A DNA stretch of 64,000 nt, taken from positions 1 through 64,000 of the forward strand of contig BAIF02000008.1 of assembly GCA_000509105.1 (NCBI GenBank), read 5' to 3'. Shown piece by piece: positions 33,411 to 42,733 of the stretch (positions are counted from its first letter, which is position 1; each line of letters begins with the position of its first letter). The translations under genes were made by a program, and so were the position numbers. The DNA is from Clostridiales bacterium VE202-21. GTDB lineage: Bacteria; Bacillota; Clostridia; Lachnospirales; Lachnospiraceae. The notes under the pieces are model-generated. The model had not been told where the DNA came from. It saw only the letters and a list, made by a program, of their open reading frames with translations, and did no database searches.

Positions 33411-33481
33411 GATACCTTATTTTGCAGCTGGGCTGCAAATCCGCCCGTCAGGGCGTGAGCTTACGGGGTATCATTGGGTAT
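33411..33481 (-). repeat. ~70-bp dispersed repeat, copy 2 (inverted)
   Basis: The reverse complement reads ATACCCAATGATACCCCGTA...TGCAGCCCAGCTGCAAAATAAGGTAT and matches 30367-30435 over its whole length with a few changes and small gaps. It lies between spmB and the DUF885 gene, in the upstream region of both. Confidence 0.7.
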
Positions 33482-33565
33482 GAATTAAAAGGATGGAATG
33501 TCTGGCGTTAGCATAACAGGGGATTTTTACTCATAATATGAAACAAAGACTTTGGGGGAGTTCCT

Positions 33566-35317
33566 ATGCCATCTCTAATTCCCAAACATATCAGAAAACG
33601 GCTTCTTGCCGCGTGTCTTACCGTCAGCACAACAGCGGCCCTTTTGTTTACAGGGTGCAGCGTCAGTACAAATACCAACCAGAATAAAACATTCCAGTCA
33701 TTTACAAAAGAGGTGTTCTGCCAGGAGGTTTCCTCGAATTCGATCAGTCTGCATTATTCACTGAAGGAGCCGGAAAAGTATGGAATCAAGGAAGCACCGG
33801 TTACTTTTGGCGGTTTTACTGCGGATTCGAAAGAAGCGGCGGCCTCATTGGAAAATCTTCGTGCGGCACTTGATAGGTTTTCTTATGACAGCCTGTCGGT
33901 GGAAAATCAATTGACCTATGACGTCCTGGACTATTACCTGAATATGGCAGAAAAGAATACAGATTATCTGCTGTACGATGAGCCTCTCGGCCTGGTCAGC
34001 GGAATCCAGACGCAGCTGCCGGTGCTTTTATCGGAATACCAGTTCTATGACGAGAAAGATGTGGATACATATTTAAAATTGATGCAGTCAACGCCGGAAT
34101 ATTTTGAGTCACTTATTGCATTCGAAAAGCAAAAATCGGCAGCAGGCCTGTTTATGGCGGATTATGCAGCGGATACGGTGATTTCCCAGTGTACGGCTTT
34201 TATGGAAATGGGTGAAAGCAATTATTTGATTTCTACCTTCGTGGAGCGGATCAAACAGCTTGGACTATCGTCTGAGACTCAAAGCCGCTATATTAAGAGA
34301 AATGCACAGATGCTCCAAAGTTATGTCCTGCCTGCTTATAATCAGCTGATTTCAGCCGTACAGTCTTTAAAAGGTACTGGAAAAAACGAGGAGGGGCTCT
34401 GCCACCTTCCCGACGGAAAGACCTATTATGAACAGATCGTGGCTGAATCAACAGGGTCAGAAAAGACTGTTCCAGAGCTGGAGGATCTGACCAGGAGACA
34501 GATTATATCTGACCTTGAGGCCATGGAGGAAGTGCTCAATATAACCGGAAACCAGGCAAAAGAGACAGCAGCCATGGAGGAGAGTAATCCGGTTACTATA
34601 CTGAATGAACTGGAGCGCAAAACGGGCGGGGCATTCCCAGAGCCGCCTGAAACGGTGACACAGGTCAAATACGTGCCGGAGGCTATGGAAGAACACCTGA
34701 GCCCCGCATTTTATATGATTCCCGCCATTGATAATACGGCGGAAAATGTAATCTATGTGAACCAATCTCATATGAGCAACAACCTGACACTCTATACCAC
34801 ACTTGCACATGAAGGGTATCCAGGCCATTTGTATCAGACAGTATACTATGCCGGGACAGATCCCGACCCGTTAAGAAGCATTTTTAATTTTGGCGGATAC
34901 GTGGAAGGATGGGCAACTTATGCGGAAATGTGCAGCTATTACCTGTCCTCACTGAGTAAAGAGCAGGCTACACTGCTGCAGAAAAACAGCTCCATTGTAC
35001 TCGGGCTCTACGCACTTGCGGATATGGGGATTCACTACGACGGGTGGAGCAGGATTGACACGGTGGCATTTTTCAAAAATTATGGGATCAAAGACGCGAA
35101 AACAATAGAACGTATTTATGAACTTATTATAGGTTCGCCGGGAAATTATCTAAAGTATTATATCGGTTATGTAGAATTTTTGGAACTGAAAAAAGAATGG
35201 GCCGCAAAAAAGGGGAATCATTTTTCACAGAAAGAATTCCACGAGGCAGTGCTGTCTGTAGGACCGGCTCCTTTTGCTCTCGTGGAAGAATATATGTGGA
35301 AAATGCCTGTTGATTAG
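33566..35317 (+). CDS. DUF885-family lipoprotein, putative metallopeptidase
   Basis: A 583-aa secreted lipoprotein. The signal peptide ends at the lipobox LLFTGC (Cys near residue 29). The DUF885 catalytic region has HEGYPGHLYQ (near 415), the family form of a zinc-peptidase HExxH-like motif, and GWATYAEM (near 450). The family is thought to be peptidases on the cell surface, but few members have been tested. GGGGGAG precedes the ATG. It appears to be a single-gene transcript. Confidence 0.85.
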   Translation: MPSLIPKHIRKRLLAACLTVSTTAALLFTGCSVSTNTNQNKTFQSFTKEVFCQEVSSNSISLHYSLKEPEKYGIKEAPVTFGGFTADSKEAAASLENLRAALDRFSYDSLSVENQLTYDVLDYYLNMAEKNTDYLLYDEPLGLVSGIQTQLPVLLSEYQFYDEKDVDTYLKLMQSTPEYFESLIAFEKQKSAAGLFMADYAADTVISQCTAFMEMGESNYLISTFVERIKQLGLSSETQSRYIKRNAQMLQSYVLPAYNQLISAVQSLKGTGKNEEGLCHLPDGKTYYEQIVAESTGSEKTVPELEDLTRRQIISDLEAMEEVLNITGNQAKETAAMEESNPVTILNELERKTGGAFPEPPETVTQVKYVPEAMEEHLSPAFYMIPAIDNTAENVIYVNQSHMSNNLTLYTTLAHEGYPGHLYQTVYYAGTDPDPLRSIFNFGGYVEGWATYAEMCSYYLSSLSKEQATLLQKNSSIVLGLYALADMGIHYDGWSRIDTVAFFKNYGIKDAKTIERIYELIIGSPGNYLKYYIGYVEFLELKKEWAAKKGNHFSQKEFHEAVLSVGPAPFALVEEYMWKMPVD

Positions 35318-35356
35318 AGGAACAGCCGGAAACCACGGTGATTCATTATCTGAAAA

Positions 35357-36433
35357 TCATGGAAGAATATGATAGAACGCATACTGATTCTTGCCATTTT
35401 GCTTTGAAAGGTACAGCGCTTCATCCGCGTGCTTAAACAGCTCCCTGAAAGTGCATCCGTCTTCCGGGGCCAGAGCGATGCCTATGCTGGCTCCTATTAG
35501 GGGGAGTTCCCTGTCAGCCGCAGTGTTTATCGCATTGATTGCTTCAAGAAACTGTACAATACGGTCCCGGGGGACGTCGTCACTTGAACAGTCGGGGAGA
35601 AAAATTAAAAACTCATCGCCTCCGATGCGCCCAATAATATCCGAAGAGCGGAACGTTTCCTGCAGTACGGCCCCTACTTCTTTGAGCACCTGATCGCCGC
35701 AGTCATGCCCACGGGAATCATTGACCAGTTTAAAATTATCAATGTCGATGACTAAAAGTGCACCCTGGGCATTGGCGAGGGAAAGATGGGAAGTAATCTT
35801 TCTCTCACAGAATCCGCGGTTCCAGAGACCGGTCAGCTTATCCGTATCTCTTTGCATTTCCAGAATGTTATTAGACATGATCTGCCGGAAATTGAGGTAG
35901 TTGAACTGGTGTGAAGTAAAAATGCTGAGCAGATAAAACACAACGGTATTTATAATATCATAAGAGGCAGTGTAAGGAGTCTTATATATTTTGGATAACA
36001 TACAAAAGATCACACAGAATATGCCCATAAACATGCAGATGCGGGACGGTATGTCAACGATAAAGAGGGGAAGCCCCACAAGAAATACTATAAAGGCTAC
36101 TGCGTTGAGCTCCGGCTGCATAATGGTACCTAAATAGACTGAGACCCCGAGTATGATGGCAGCCATAGTATAAAGGGCAGCAGGTATTAGCCTTTTATGC
36201 GCCTTCAGGGATGTTTTCGCCAGGATATTCAGAAAAACGGAAGCTGCGGTAATAATAGTATACGGAACCGTTGCTTTCAGGAAGTTTTCCAGAAAAAGGC
36301 TGACCAAAATGAGCGGAACGCCCATTAAGAATCCCAGAGTTGTTATAAGACGCAGGCTTTTCAGATTTCTGTCTGCAATATCTTCATAATAAGTATGATA
36401 ATTTTCAACAAAATAGTTACTATATGGAATCAT
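35357..36433 (-). CDS. Membrane diguanylate cyclase (GGDEF)
   Basis: A 358-aa protein with about six hydrophobic segments in residues 25-170, followed by a GGDEF domain from about residue 195. The motif is intact: RIGGDEF (Gly-Gly-Asp-Glu-Phe at 271-275), with DIDNFKLVND as the Mg/GTP site, so it should make cyclic di-GMP from GTP. The N-terminal membrane part is a sensor of unknown signal. There is no EAL domain. The spmA gene is divergent upstream. Confidence 0.92.
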   Translation of the reverse strand: MIPYSNYFVENYHTYYEDIADRNLKSLRLITTLGFLMGVPLILVSLFLENFLKATVPYTIITAASVFLNILAKTSLKAHKRLIPAALYTMAAIILGVSVYLGTIMQPELNAVAFIVFLVGLPLFIVDIPSRICMFMGIFCVIFCMLSKIYKTPYTASYDIINTVVFYLLSIFTSHQFNYLNFRQIMSNNILEMQRDTDKLTGLWNRGFCERKITSHLSLANAQGALLVIDIDNFKLVNDSRGHDCGDQVLKEVGAVLQETFRSSDIIGRIGGDEFLIFLPDCSSDDVPRDRIVQFLEAINAINTAADRELPLIGASIGIALAPEDGCTFRELFKHADEALYLSKQNGKNQYAFYHILP

Positions 36434-36533
36434 AATGATAACCCCCGATTAAATATACTGATACATTGTTTCTATTCTATCATATAAAGTACGTAATATT
36501 ATGAATAAAATAAAAAATTTTAGGAGGGAACCT

Positions 36534-37151
36534 ATGCTGAATTACTTATGGGCGGGCATGATTATAGTCGGTGTTATCTTCGGGGCTTTTAACGGGAAGA
36601 TGCCGGATATTACGAATGCGGCGCTGGACTCTGCAAAAGAGGCAGTAACCCTGTGCATCACGATGATGGGAGTGATGTCTTTTTGGGTGGGTATGATGGA
36701 GATTGCAACAAGGGCTGGGATTATTGAGATTGCTTCTAAGAAGCTGCGGCCGCTGGTACGGTTTTTGTTTCCGGATATACCGGAGGGGCATAAGGCGAAT
36801 GATTATATTACGACAAATTTTATTGCAAACTTTCTGGGACTGGGCTGGGCGGCTACTCCTGCAGGACTGCAGGGGATGGGGGCGCTGGCAGATCTGGAGA
36901 GGGAGAGACAGGAAGGGCGGGCGCCGGGTGCAGCGCAGAAGCCAGGGGTCGCCTCGGATGAGATGTGTACGTTTTTGATTATGAATATTTCATCATTGCA
37001 GTTGATACCGGTGAATGTGATCGCTTACCGGAGCCAGTACGGGAGCGTGAATCCCGCGGGAATTGTCGGGGCGGGAATTGTGGCCACGGCGGTGAGTACG
37101 GTGGTGGCTATGGTTTATTGTAAGATGAAGGCGAAGAGGCGGAGGGCTTGA
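36534..37151 (+). CDS. spmA: Spore maturation protein A
   Basis: Membrane protein of about 205 aa, partner of SpmB in spore core dehydration. GWAATPAGLQGMGALADLE and the Gate-fold segments are typical. I chose the ATG at 36534 after TTAGGAGGG; an upstream ATG would add 11 residues. The central linker GAAQKPGVASDE is normal for clostridial SpmA. Its last 22 codons plus stop and terminator are duplicated at 49739-49821. Confidence 0.92.
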   Translation: MLNYLWAGMIIVGVIFGAFNGKMPDITNAALDSAKEAVTLCITMMGVMSFWVGMMEIATRAGIIEIASKKLRPLVRFLFPDIPEGHKANDYITTNFIANFLGLGWAATPAGLQGMGALADLERERQEGRAPGAAQKPGVASDEMCTFLIMNISSLQLIPVNVIAYRSQYGSVNPAGIVGAGIVATAVSTVVAMVYCKMKAKRRRA

Positions 37152-37166
37152 TTGCCCTCTGCTTTT
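37084..37166 (+). repeat. 83-bp direct repeat, left copy (3' end of spmA and its terminator)
   Basis: Covers the last 22 codons, stop and hairpin terminator (GAGGGC/GCCCTC, then TGCTTTT) of spmA. An 83-base copy with one mismatch lies in the same orientation at 49739-49821, 12,655 bases away, directly after cas7. Confidence 0.95.
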
Positions 37167-37434
37167 GTAATCATATATTTTCATAAACCACCTGCTATTC
37201 AGATATGTTTACAGCCGGCTTATAAAGGGCTTACTTTGATTAGCCCACCTGTCACGACGAAACAGATCACTTGTTACGGAGTAGTAACCAATTATGTATC
37301 GTCCTCTTATAATAGATGTGGCACACTCGGTATGACTACTATTTTGCTGTCTGAATTGATTTTCATGATCAGGGAGCAGTCATTGTTGTATATTGGCATA
37401 AGATGAATAAGCGAAATAAAACATGTATTATCTG
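37167..37434. other. Intergenic region after spmA
   Basis: About 270 bases between spmA and the end of the DeoR gene. A short stem GGGCT/AGCCC near 37228 is visible. An 84-codon plus-strand frame crosses this region but lacks a ribosome site and looks random. No integrase or tRNA piece is seen. Confidence 0.4.
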
Positions 37435-38241
37435 CTAAGCGGGAGAACCAAGGATAATCTCTACACCTGCTTCTTTAAGTCTGGTTACATAAGTGGGATC
37501 CAGGCCGCTGTCAGATATCAGGCATGTGATCTCGTTGATATCTATTGTTTTTTCGATGAACGGTTTTACAGAAAATTTAGTTGAATCAGCCAGGATATAG
37601 CATTTTTTTGCGCACTTAATCAGGCTTTGTTCTGTTCTGGGATCAATATCGAGAGAGGTAATTCCCACATCAAGATCCACAGAGTCACAGCCGGAATATG
37701 CTTTGTCCACCTTCACAGTGCTAAAAAAGGCTTCGGATGTAGGACCAAAACACGCACCGTTGCGTTCGCGGATCTGGCCGCCGCAGACATAAAGCTTTAT
37801 GTTGGGATGGAACAGAAGAAGGTTTGCTACAGGGATGGAGTCCGTAACGACAGTCAAATTTTTCTTATTTGTAATTTTAGACGCAAGAAGAAGAGCCGTA
37901 GACCCACTGCTGATGGCAATAAAATCGCCGTCTTCAATCGTTTCAGCTGCGGCGGCAGCAATCTCCTGCTTCTTATTAAAATTGACAATCCCATCAAAGA
38001 TATCCGGCTGAACCGTTCTCGTATTAAAATCTTTTGGATAATCCGCCTTGATTGCGCCACCGTGGGTGCGCAATAGTAATCCTTTTTCATGCATACTTTG
38101 GAACTGAAGGCGTATTGTAGAAACGGACAAGCCTGTGAGCTCGGCTGCTTCAGCAACAGTTATCCTGCCATTCTTTTGAAGTAAATCTAATATCACTTTT
38201 TCTCGTTCTTCGTAAAAAGAACCGTGTGTTTTGCCTGCCAT
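37435..38241 (-). CDS. DeoR-family regulator
   Basis: About 268 aa. The N-terminal helix-turn-helix (RITVAEAAELTGLSVSTIR) is followed by LLRTHGGAI, the DeoR signature, and then the sugar-phosphate-sensing DeoR C-terminal domain (ISSGSTALLLA; ILADSTKF). I chose the ATG before AGKTHGSF, which has a GGAG site; upstream in-frame ATGs fall in an AT-rich leader. It is divergent from the permease-kinase operon at 38604 and probably represses it in response to a phosphorylated sugar. Confidence 0.9.
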   Translation of the reverse strand: MAGKTHGSFYEEREKVILDLLQKNGRITVAEAAELTGLSVSTIRLQFQSMHEKGLLLRTHGGAIKADYPKDFNTRTVQPDIFDGIVNFNKKQEIAAAAAETIEDGDFIAISSGSTALLLASKITNKKNLTVVTDSIPVANLLLFHPNIKLYVCGGQIRERNGACFGPTSEAFFSTVKVDKAYSGCDSVDLDVGITSLDIDPRTEQSLIKCAKKCYILADSTKFSVKPFIEKTIDINEITCLISDSGLDPTYVTRLKEAGVEIILGSPA

Positions 38242-38496
38242 ATAATTCTCCAAATAATAAAAGGTTAATCTGTGAATGCATTGTAACTGTTCATGATTCT
38301 GAGCAGTTATAATGTATTTTATAATTATATCATTGGGAATGTTGGAAAACAAGTGAAAATGATAATTCACTGTTTTTCATCAGCGATATTAATTGATAAT
38401 CAGTTATATTCAATTAAAGAACACAGCATAATTAACAAATATCGATGATTTAAATTGGTGATAATAACAAATACAATTAAAAACAATAAAAAACGC

Positions 38497-38525
38497 TTGA
38501 TATTAATTAAAAACGGTGATAATCT
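38497..38525 (+). promoter_or_regulatory. Probable promoter of the permease-kinase operon
   Basis: TTGATA (38497-38502) and TAATCT (38520-38525) are 17 bases apart. Around it the sequence ATTAAAAAC is repeated near 38477 and 38507, which could be DeoR sites. The whole 38242-38603 gap is AT-rich and otherwise empty. Confidence 0.45.
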
Positions 38526-38603
38526 AAAGATAGACACCCGGGGAACAGTTAATAAAATTTAGAAACAGTGTGAATAATTCATATTGAGAAAGGATGAGTG
38601 GCT

Positions 38604-38783
38604 ATGGCGGGAAATAACAACAGATATTCTAAAGAATATCTCCAGGAAGCAGAGATACGACTTGAGGAAATGGAAGATCCCAATTATGAATTTCCAACTC
38701 CATTCAGTAAATTAGATTGGATTCTGGCAATTGCAACAATTATAGTATCCGGAGCACTGCTTATTGGCGGATATTGGATGTAA
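38604..38783 (+). CDS. Small single-pass membrane protein next to permease
   Basis: A 59-aa protein: a charged N-terminal half (YLQEAEIRLEEMEDPNYEF) and one C-terminal membrane helix (WILAIATIIVSGALLIGGYW). AAAGGATG precedes the ATG; a GTG two codons earlier is possible. It starts the operon, with the NCS1 permease 36 bases on. I do not recognise the family. By analogy with small subunits next to other transporters (YhdT beside PanF), it may be an accessory subunit of the permease. Confidence 0.75.
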   Translation: MAGNNNRYSKEYLQEAEIRLEEMEDPNYEFPTPFSKLDWILAIATIIVSGALLIGGYWM

Positions 38784-38819
38784 TATAAAGGGATTTTACT
38801 GTATATGAGGAGGAATAAA

Positions 38820-40259
38820 ATGGCAAAGAATCGAAATAGTTCAGATGATCAATATACAAAAGAAGCAACATTTGGCACACTGCCGGTTCGCAGATCAGAA
38901 CGTCAGTATGGAATGTTAGATGCATTCCTCGTGCTCAGTGGGTACGGCGTAGCAACCTGGTGTTATACGCAGGGAACTTTTCAGGCGGCTTACTGTAATT
39001 TTAAACAATTGTTGACAACTACCTTTGCAGCAAACATTTTTGTACTTGCGTTATATTTATTGCCGGTACTTTTTGCGACAAAGTATGGTATCGATATGTG
39101 GCAATGGCTTAAGTCTACATTTGGCACAAAAGGAGCCGGAGTTGTTGCGTTAGTTCTCACTGCGGTTAATTTTCCATGGTTTGGACAATGTGCAGAGATA
39201 TTTGCAAACACAATAGACAATTTGATTCGAATGGCAGGCATGACCCCTCCGGCATTCTTACATAAACCAATGGGTCTGCTTTGCATTGCATTGGGTACAA
39301 TTATTGCAATTGCCGGACCATTGGTAATTAAGTGGGCAAACCGCATTATCGTTCCATTGCTTCTTCTGGTTGGTGTTGCTATTTGTGTTGTAGCATTTAC
39401 TTCCGTACCACTTGGCGATATTGTTGCATATAAACCGGATCTTTCATTTCTTGGTGGTGACAGCGGTGCAGCTTATGCAATCGCGTGTGAGGCCGGTCTT
39501 GCATTTGGGATGTCCTGGTGTGCAAGTACTGCGGTTACCCCGCGTTTGTGTAGAAAAGAAAGGGACGGTTATTGGGCTACAATCGGAGCATATGGTGTGG
39601 TTGCCCCATTTTTTGTAATGGCAGGCGGGGTACTCGGTATTGCAACCTTTATAAAGACTGGCGTTATGGGGAATGATATTACAGAAATGCTGGTAACACT
39701 CAGCAGTCCTATCATGGCTCTCACAACATTAGCGCTGGTTATATTTGCGAATATTGCAACGCAGGGGACTGGATCATATATGTGGTCTGTAGTTCTCAAA
39801 TCCACATTCCCAAAGGTAAAGTTCAATATAATTGCTATTGTTCTCGGTGTTTATGCCGGAATTATGGTTATATGGGGACAGCTCCTTGATTATATCGGGG
39901 CAATGATTACAATTGCGGCATTCTTCTATGGACCAGTCATGGGGATTATGTTTGTTGACTATTTCTTTATTCGTAAAAGAAAAGTTTCGCTGCGTGCGGT
40001 CTATGAACTCGAAGGACATGACTGCTACAAATACACCAAAGGATTTAATGTGGTGGCATTTGGATGCGCTATCATAGGAATTATCGGCGACCTTCTGATT
40101 TTCGATCCAATTGGATATGTGCCCAAAAGCCCGGTCTTTAATTTTGCAACATGTACATTTTTTGGATTTATACTTACAGCGGTTTTATTCTTTATTGCGA
40201 ATCAGATTCCGGCAATCAAGAAGTATATGATTCGTGACCGTGAAGATATAACTGTATAA
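38820..40259 (+). CDS. NCS1-family permease (nucleobase/allantoin/thiamine type)
   Basis: Membrane transporter of about 479 aa with 12 membrane helices, of the NCS1 family that imports purines, cytosine, allantoin, hydantoin or thiamine with a cation. SERQYGMLDAFLVLSGYGVATW near the N-terminus is the family start. AGGAGG supports the ATG at 38820; an ATG five codons upstream lies in the ribosome site. Finding an NCS1 permease with a sugar kinase suggests a nucleoside-like or ring-linked sugar, but this is inferred. Confidence 0.88.
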   Translation: MAKNRNSSDDQYTKEATFGTLPVRRSERQYGMLDAFLVLSGYGVATWCYTQGTFQAAYCNFKQLLTTTFAANIFVLALYLLPVLFATKYGIDMWQWLKSTFGTKGAGVVALVLTAVNFPWFGQCAEIFANTIDNLIRMAGMTPPAFLHKPMGLLCIALGTIIAIAGPLVIKWANRIIVPLLLLVGVAICVVAFTSVPLGDIVAYKPDLSFLGGDSGAAYAIACEAGLAFGMSWCASTAVTPRLCRKERDGYWATIGAYGVVAPFFVMAGGVLGIATFIKTGVMGNDITEMLVTLSSPIMALTTLALVIFANIATQGTGSYMWSVVLKSTFPKVKFNIIAIVLGVYAGIMVIWGQLLDYIGAMITIAAFFYGPVMGIMFVDYFFIRKRKVSLRAVYELEGHDCYKYTKGFNVVAFGCAIIGIIGDLLIFDPIGYVPKSPVFNFATCTFFGFILTAVLFFIANQIPAIKKYMIRDREDITV

Positions 40260-40288
40260 AGCTTTATATGAAAAGAGGAAATGATAAA

Positions 40289-40963
40289 ATGAAACCTGAA
40301 CTTATAATTATGTTAACATACAATGATGTAACAGTATCGAATGCTTCCGAAGTTTTTGAATCCTGTAAGGACTTGCCTATAACCCGCTGGGGATTTAAAG
40401 ATGTTGGGCTTAAGAAAGAAGAGATGATTGCGCTGAATCGTGAAATGAAGGCTGCCGGCAAGACAACATATTTGGAAGTAGTTACATATACGGAGGAAGG
40501 CTGCTTAGAAGGTGCGAAGTTAGCCGGAGAATGTGGCTTTGACTTTTTGACCGGGACAGTTTATTATTCAAGTGTAGACAGTTTGCTGCAAAAATATGGA
40601 TTAAAATATTTTCCTTTTGCCGGCAAAGTCGGCGGAAGTCCGGTGGCATTAACAGGAACAATTGAAGAGATTGCAGCTGACGCTGTCAGACTCATTGAAG
40701 CTGGTGCTGACGGTGTAGACCTTACGGCATATCGTTATGTGGATGGAGATCCTCTTGAACTGGCACGCGCGGTAGGGGAAAAAATAGGTATGGATAAGCT
40801 TGCAATAGCAGGCAGCGTAGGGAACAAGGAGCGAATGGCTCAGATGGCCAGGCTGGGGTGCCATTCCTATACGATGGGAAGCGCATTGTTTGATTCTAAG
40901 TTTGTAGAAAACGGAACGTTCCGGGAAAATCTGGAATACGTTCTTAATTATTGTAACCAATAG
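40289..40963 (+). CDS. TIM-barrel protein of unknown function (HisA/TrpF-like fold)
   Basis: A 224-aa protein, probably a beta/alpha barrel: regular strand-helix units, ADGVDLTAYRYVDGD in the middle and a C-terminal IAGSVGNKERMAQMARLGC...MGSALF that resembles a phosphate-binding turn. AAGAGGAAA precedes the chosen ATG. It lies between permease and FGGY kinase. It could be an aldolase, epimerase or lyase on the phosphorylated product; I cannot name the reaction. Confidence 0.65.
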   Translation: MKPELIIMLTYNDVTVSNASEVFESCKDLPITRWGFKDVGLKKEEMIALNREMKAAGKTTYLEVVTYTEEGCLEGAKLAGECGFDFLTGTVYYSSVDSLLQKYGLKYFPFAGKVGGSPVALTGTIEEIAADAVRLIEAGADGVDLTAYRYVDGDPLELARAVGEKIGMDKLAIAGSVGNKERMAQMARLGCHSYTMGSALFDSKFVENGTFRENLEYVLNYCNQ

Positions 40964-40997
40964 GCGGATATAAGAATAACGCAGAAAGGCTGTAAAA

Positions 40998-42509
40998 GTG
41001 AGATATATTCTTGGCATAGATATAGGAACGACTGCAATTAAGGCGGCAGTGATAGGTGAAGATGGAAAAGTATATGGCGAAGAGACATGTGAATATGTGC
41101 TGACAACGATGCCGTCCGGTGAGGTTGAGGCAGACTTACAATTATATTCAGAGGCATTTTCAGGTGCGGTCAGGGGAGCGGTCCGAAATTCAAACGCTGA
41201 TAAAAAGGATATAAAATGTATAGGGTTCTCTTCAACAGCGGAAACATGTGTGTTCCTAGATGAAAATAATAAACCGCTTTGCAAAGTAATTGCGTGGATG
41301 GATATGCGGGGAACCAAAGAGGCAGAATATCTGTCAAAGCATTTCAGCAAGAAAGATATTATCAGTAAGGTAGGATTTGATAATATATATGCGATCCATC
41401 CAATCAGTAAAATATTGGCAGTGAAAAATAAATCTCCGGAAGTATTTTCCAACACCAGGATGTTTGCACAGATTAAAGACTATTTTGTTTATGTACTTTC
41501 GGGAAGATTTATTACGGAATATTCCGTAGCCAGCGATCATGGTTTTTTCGATATAACGAACAGATGCTATTGGCAGGAAATGCTGGATTTTGTCGGCATT
41601 GACAGAAAGTATCTTCCGGAACTTGTTGAGCCGGGAACGGAAATCGGAAAAATAACAGAAGAAGCAGCAGAAGCATTTGGGCTGGATCCGGATACTGCGA
41701 TTAATGTAGGGGCATTTGACCAAGCCTGCGGGGCAATCGGAGCAGGAAATATAAAGCCAGGAATCGCCTCTGAAAGCACAGGATCGGCGCTTGTAACTGT
41801 TGCGACCATTGAAGAATTAAGCCCTGATTCAAAAGGTGATGTACCGACACTCTGCAGTGGCATTGCGGGGAAATATATATATCAGCCATATTGTACAGGG
41901 GCTATGATTACAAAATGGTTTAGGGATGCATTTTGTGAGCAGGAAAAAGAGCTGGAAAAGGAGACAGGGCTCAATGCATATACGCAGATGGATCAATTAG
42001 TGGAATCAACGCCTCCGGGTGCGGATGGCCTGATTATGCTTCCATATTTTCAGGGGTCTGGTATTCCAGAACTTAATGAAAAGGCAAGCGGTGTCTACTA
42101 TGGTATAAATGCAGGACATACAAGAGGGCATTTTATCAGGGCTATTATGGAAGGGCTTGCAATTGCTTTGAAAAGGATGCTTGAATGTGAAAAAGAGCTC
42201 GGGGCGGCCATGGATGAAATCCGTTCACTCGGCGGCGGCTCTAAATCAAAGGCCTGGTGCCAGATTAAGGCGGATATACTCGGGATTCCGGTTAAGGTGA
42301 TTAAAAATAGCGGCAGCACTCCATGTATGGGGTGCGCAATACTTGCCGGAGTAGCAAATGGGATATGGGCATCAGTAGAAGATGCGGCGGAGAAGTTTGT
42401 GGAGATTAAGGAGACTTATTATCCTAATCCAGAAAACGCAGAGGTTTATGCGGAAGCTTATCAAAAATATGTGGAGATTACAAATGCACTTAATCCTACA
42501 TTCCGATAA
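40998..42509 (+). CDS. FGGY-family carbohydrate kinase
   Basis: ATP-dependent sugar kinase of 503 aa, similar to xylulokinases. N-terminal GIDIGTTAIKAAVI is the phosphate-binding loop, VIAWMDMRGT the substrate region, and GAFDQACGAIGAGN with the C-terminal LGGGSKSKAWCQIKADILGIPV the FGGY signature. It starts at GTG with GAAAGG before it. It is the last gene of the DeoR-linked operon and ends before a strong terminator. The sugar is unknown. Confidence 0.9.
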   Translation: MRYILGIDIGTTAIKAAVIGEDGKVYGEETCEYVLTTMPSGEVEADLQLYSEAFSGAVRGAVRNSNADKKDIKCIGFSSTAETCVFLDENNKPLCKVIAWMDMRGTKEAEYLSKHFSKKDIISKVGFDNIYAIHPISKILAVKNKSPEVFSNTRMFAQIKDYFVYVLSGRFITEYSVASDHGFFDITNRCYWQEMLDFVGIDRKYLPELVEPGTEIGKITEEAAEAFGLDPDTAINVGAFDQACGAIGAGNIKPGIASESTGSALVTVATIEELSPDSKGDVPTLCSGIAGKYIYQPYCTGAMITKWFRDAFCEQEKELEKETGLNAYTQMDQLVESTPPGADGLIMLPYFQGSGIPELNEKASGVYYGINAGHTRGHFIRAIMEGLAIALKRMLECEKELGAAMDEIRSLGGGSKSKAWCQIKADILGIPVKVIKNSGSTPCMGCAILAGVANGIWASVEDAAEKFVEIKETYYPNPENAEVYAEAYQKYVEITNALNPTFR

Positions 42510-42566
42510 CGCAGGCGTGAATAGTAATGACCGCTCGTTACTTTTTATAATCCAGCCAGTATCAGT

Positions 42567-42603
42567 AAATCGGAGGTTAGTCTCGTCGACTAACCTCCGA
42601 TTT
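42567..42603 (+). terminator. Strong terminator after the FGGY kinase
   Basis: AAATCGGAGGTTAGTC (42567-42582) and GACTAACCTCCGATTT (42588-42603) are perfect inverted copies around a 5-base loop. Only a weak T-run follows, but the arms are flanked by T and A so it may work in both directions. Confidence 0.8.
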
Positions 42604-42670
42604 AGTTGTTGGTTGGAGTGTGAAAAGTAAGGATCACTCAATTAAATATAAGGAGAAATTAGATAAATTA

Positions 42671-42699
42671 TTGCAGCTATGATAATATTATGATAAAAT
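42671..42699 (+). promoter_or_regulatory. Promoter of the toxin-antitoxin pair
   Basis: TTGCAG (42671-42676) and TAAAAT (42694-42699) are 17 bases apart. GATAA is repeated several times from 42681 to 42716 and could be the autoregulation site. Confidence 0.5.
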
Positions 42700-42733
42700 T
42701 AAGATAAAATAAAAGGATAAAGGAGCATCACAT

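Noticed and set aside
37152-37406. 84-codon frame directly after spmA
   Set aside because: No ribosome site, no protein-like composition, and it starts in the spmA terminator.
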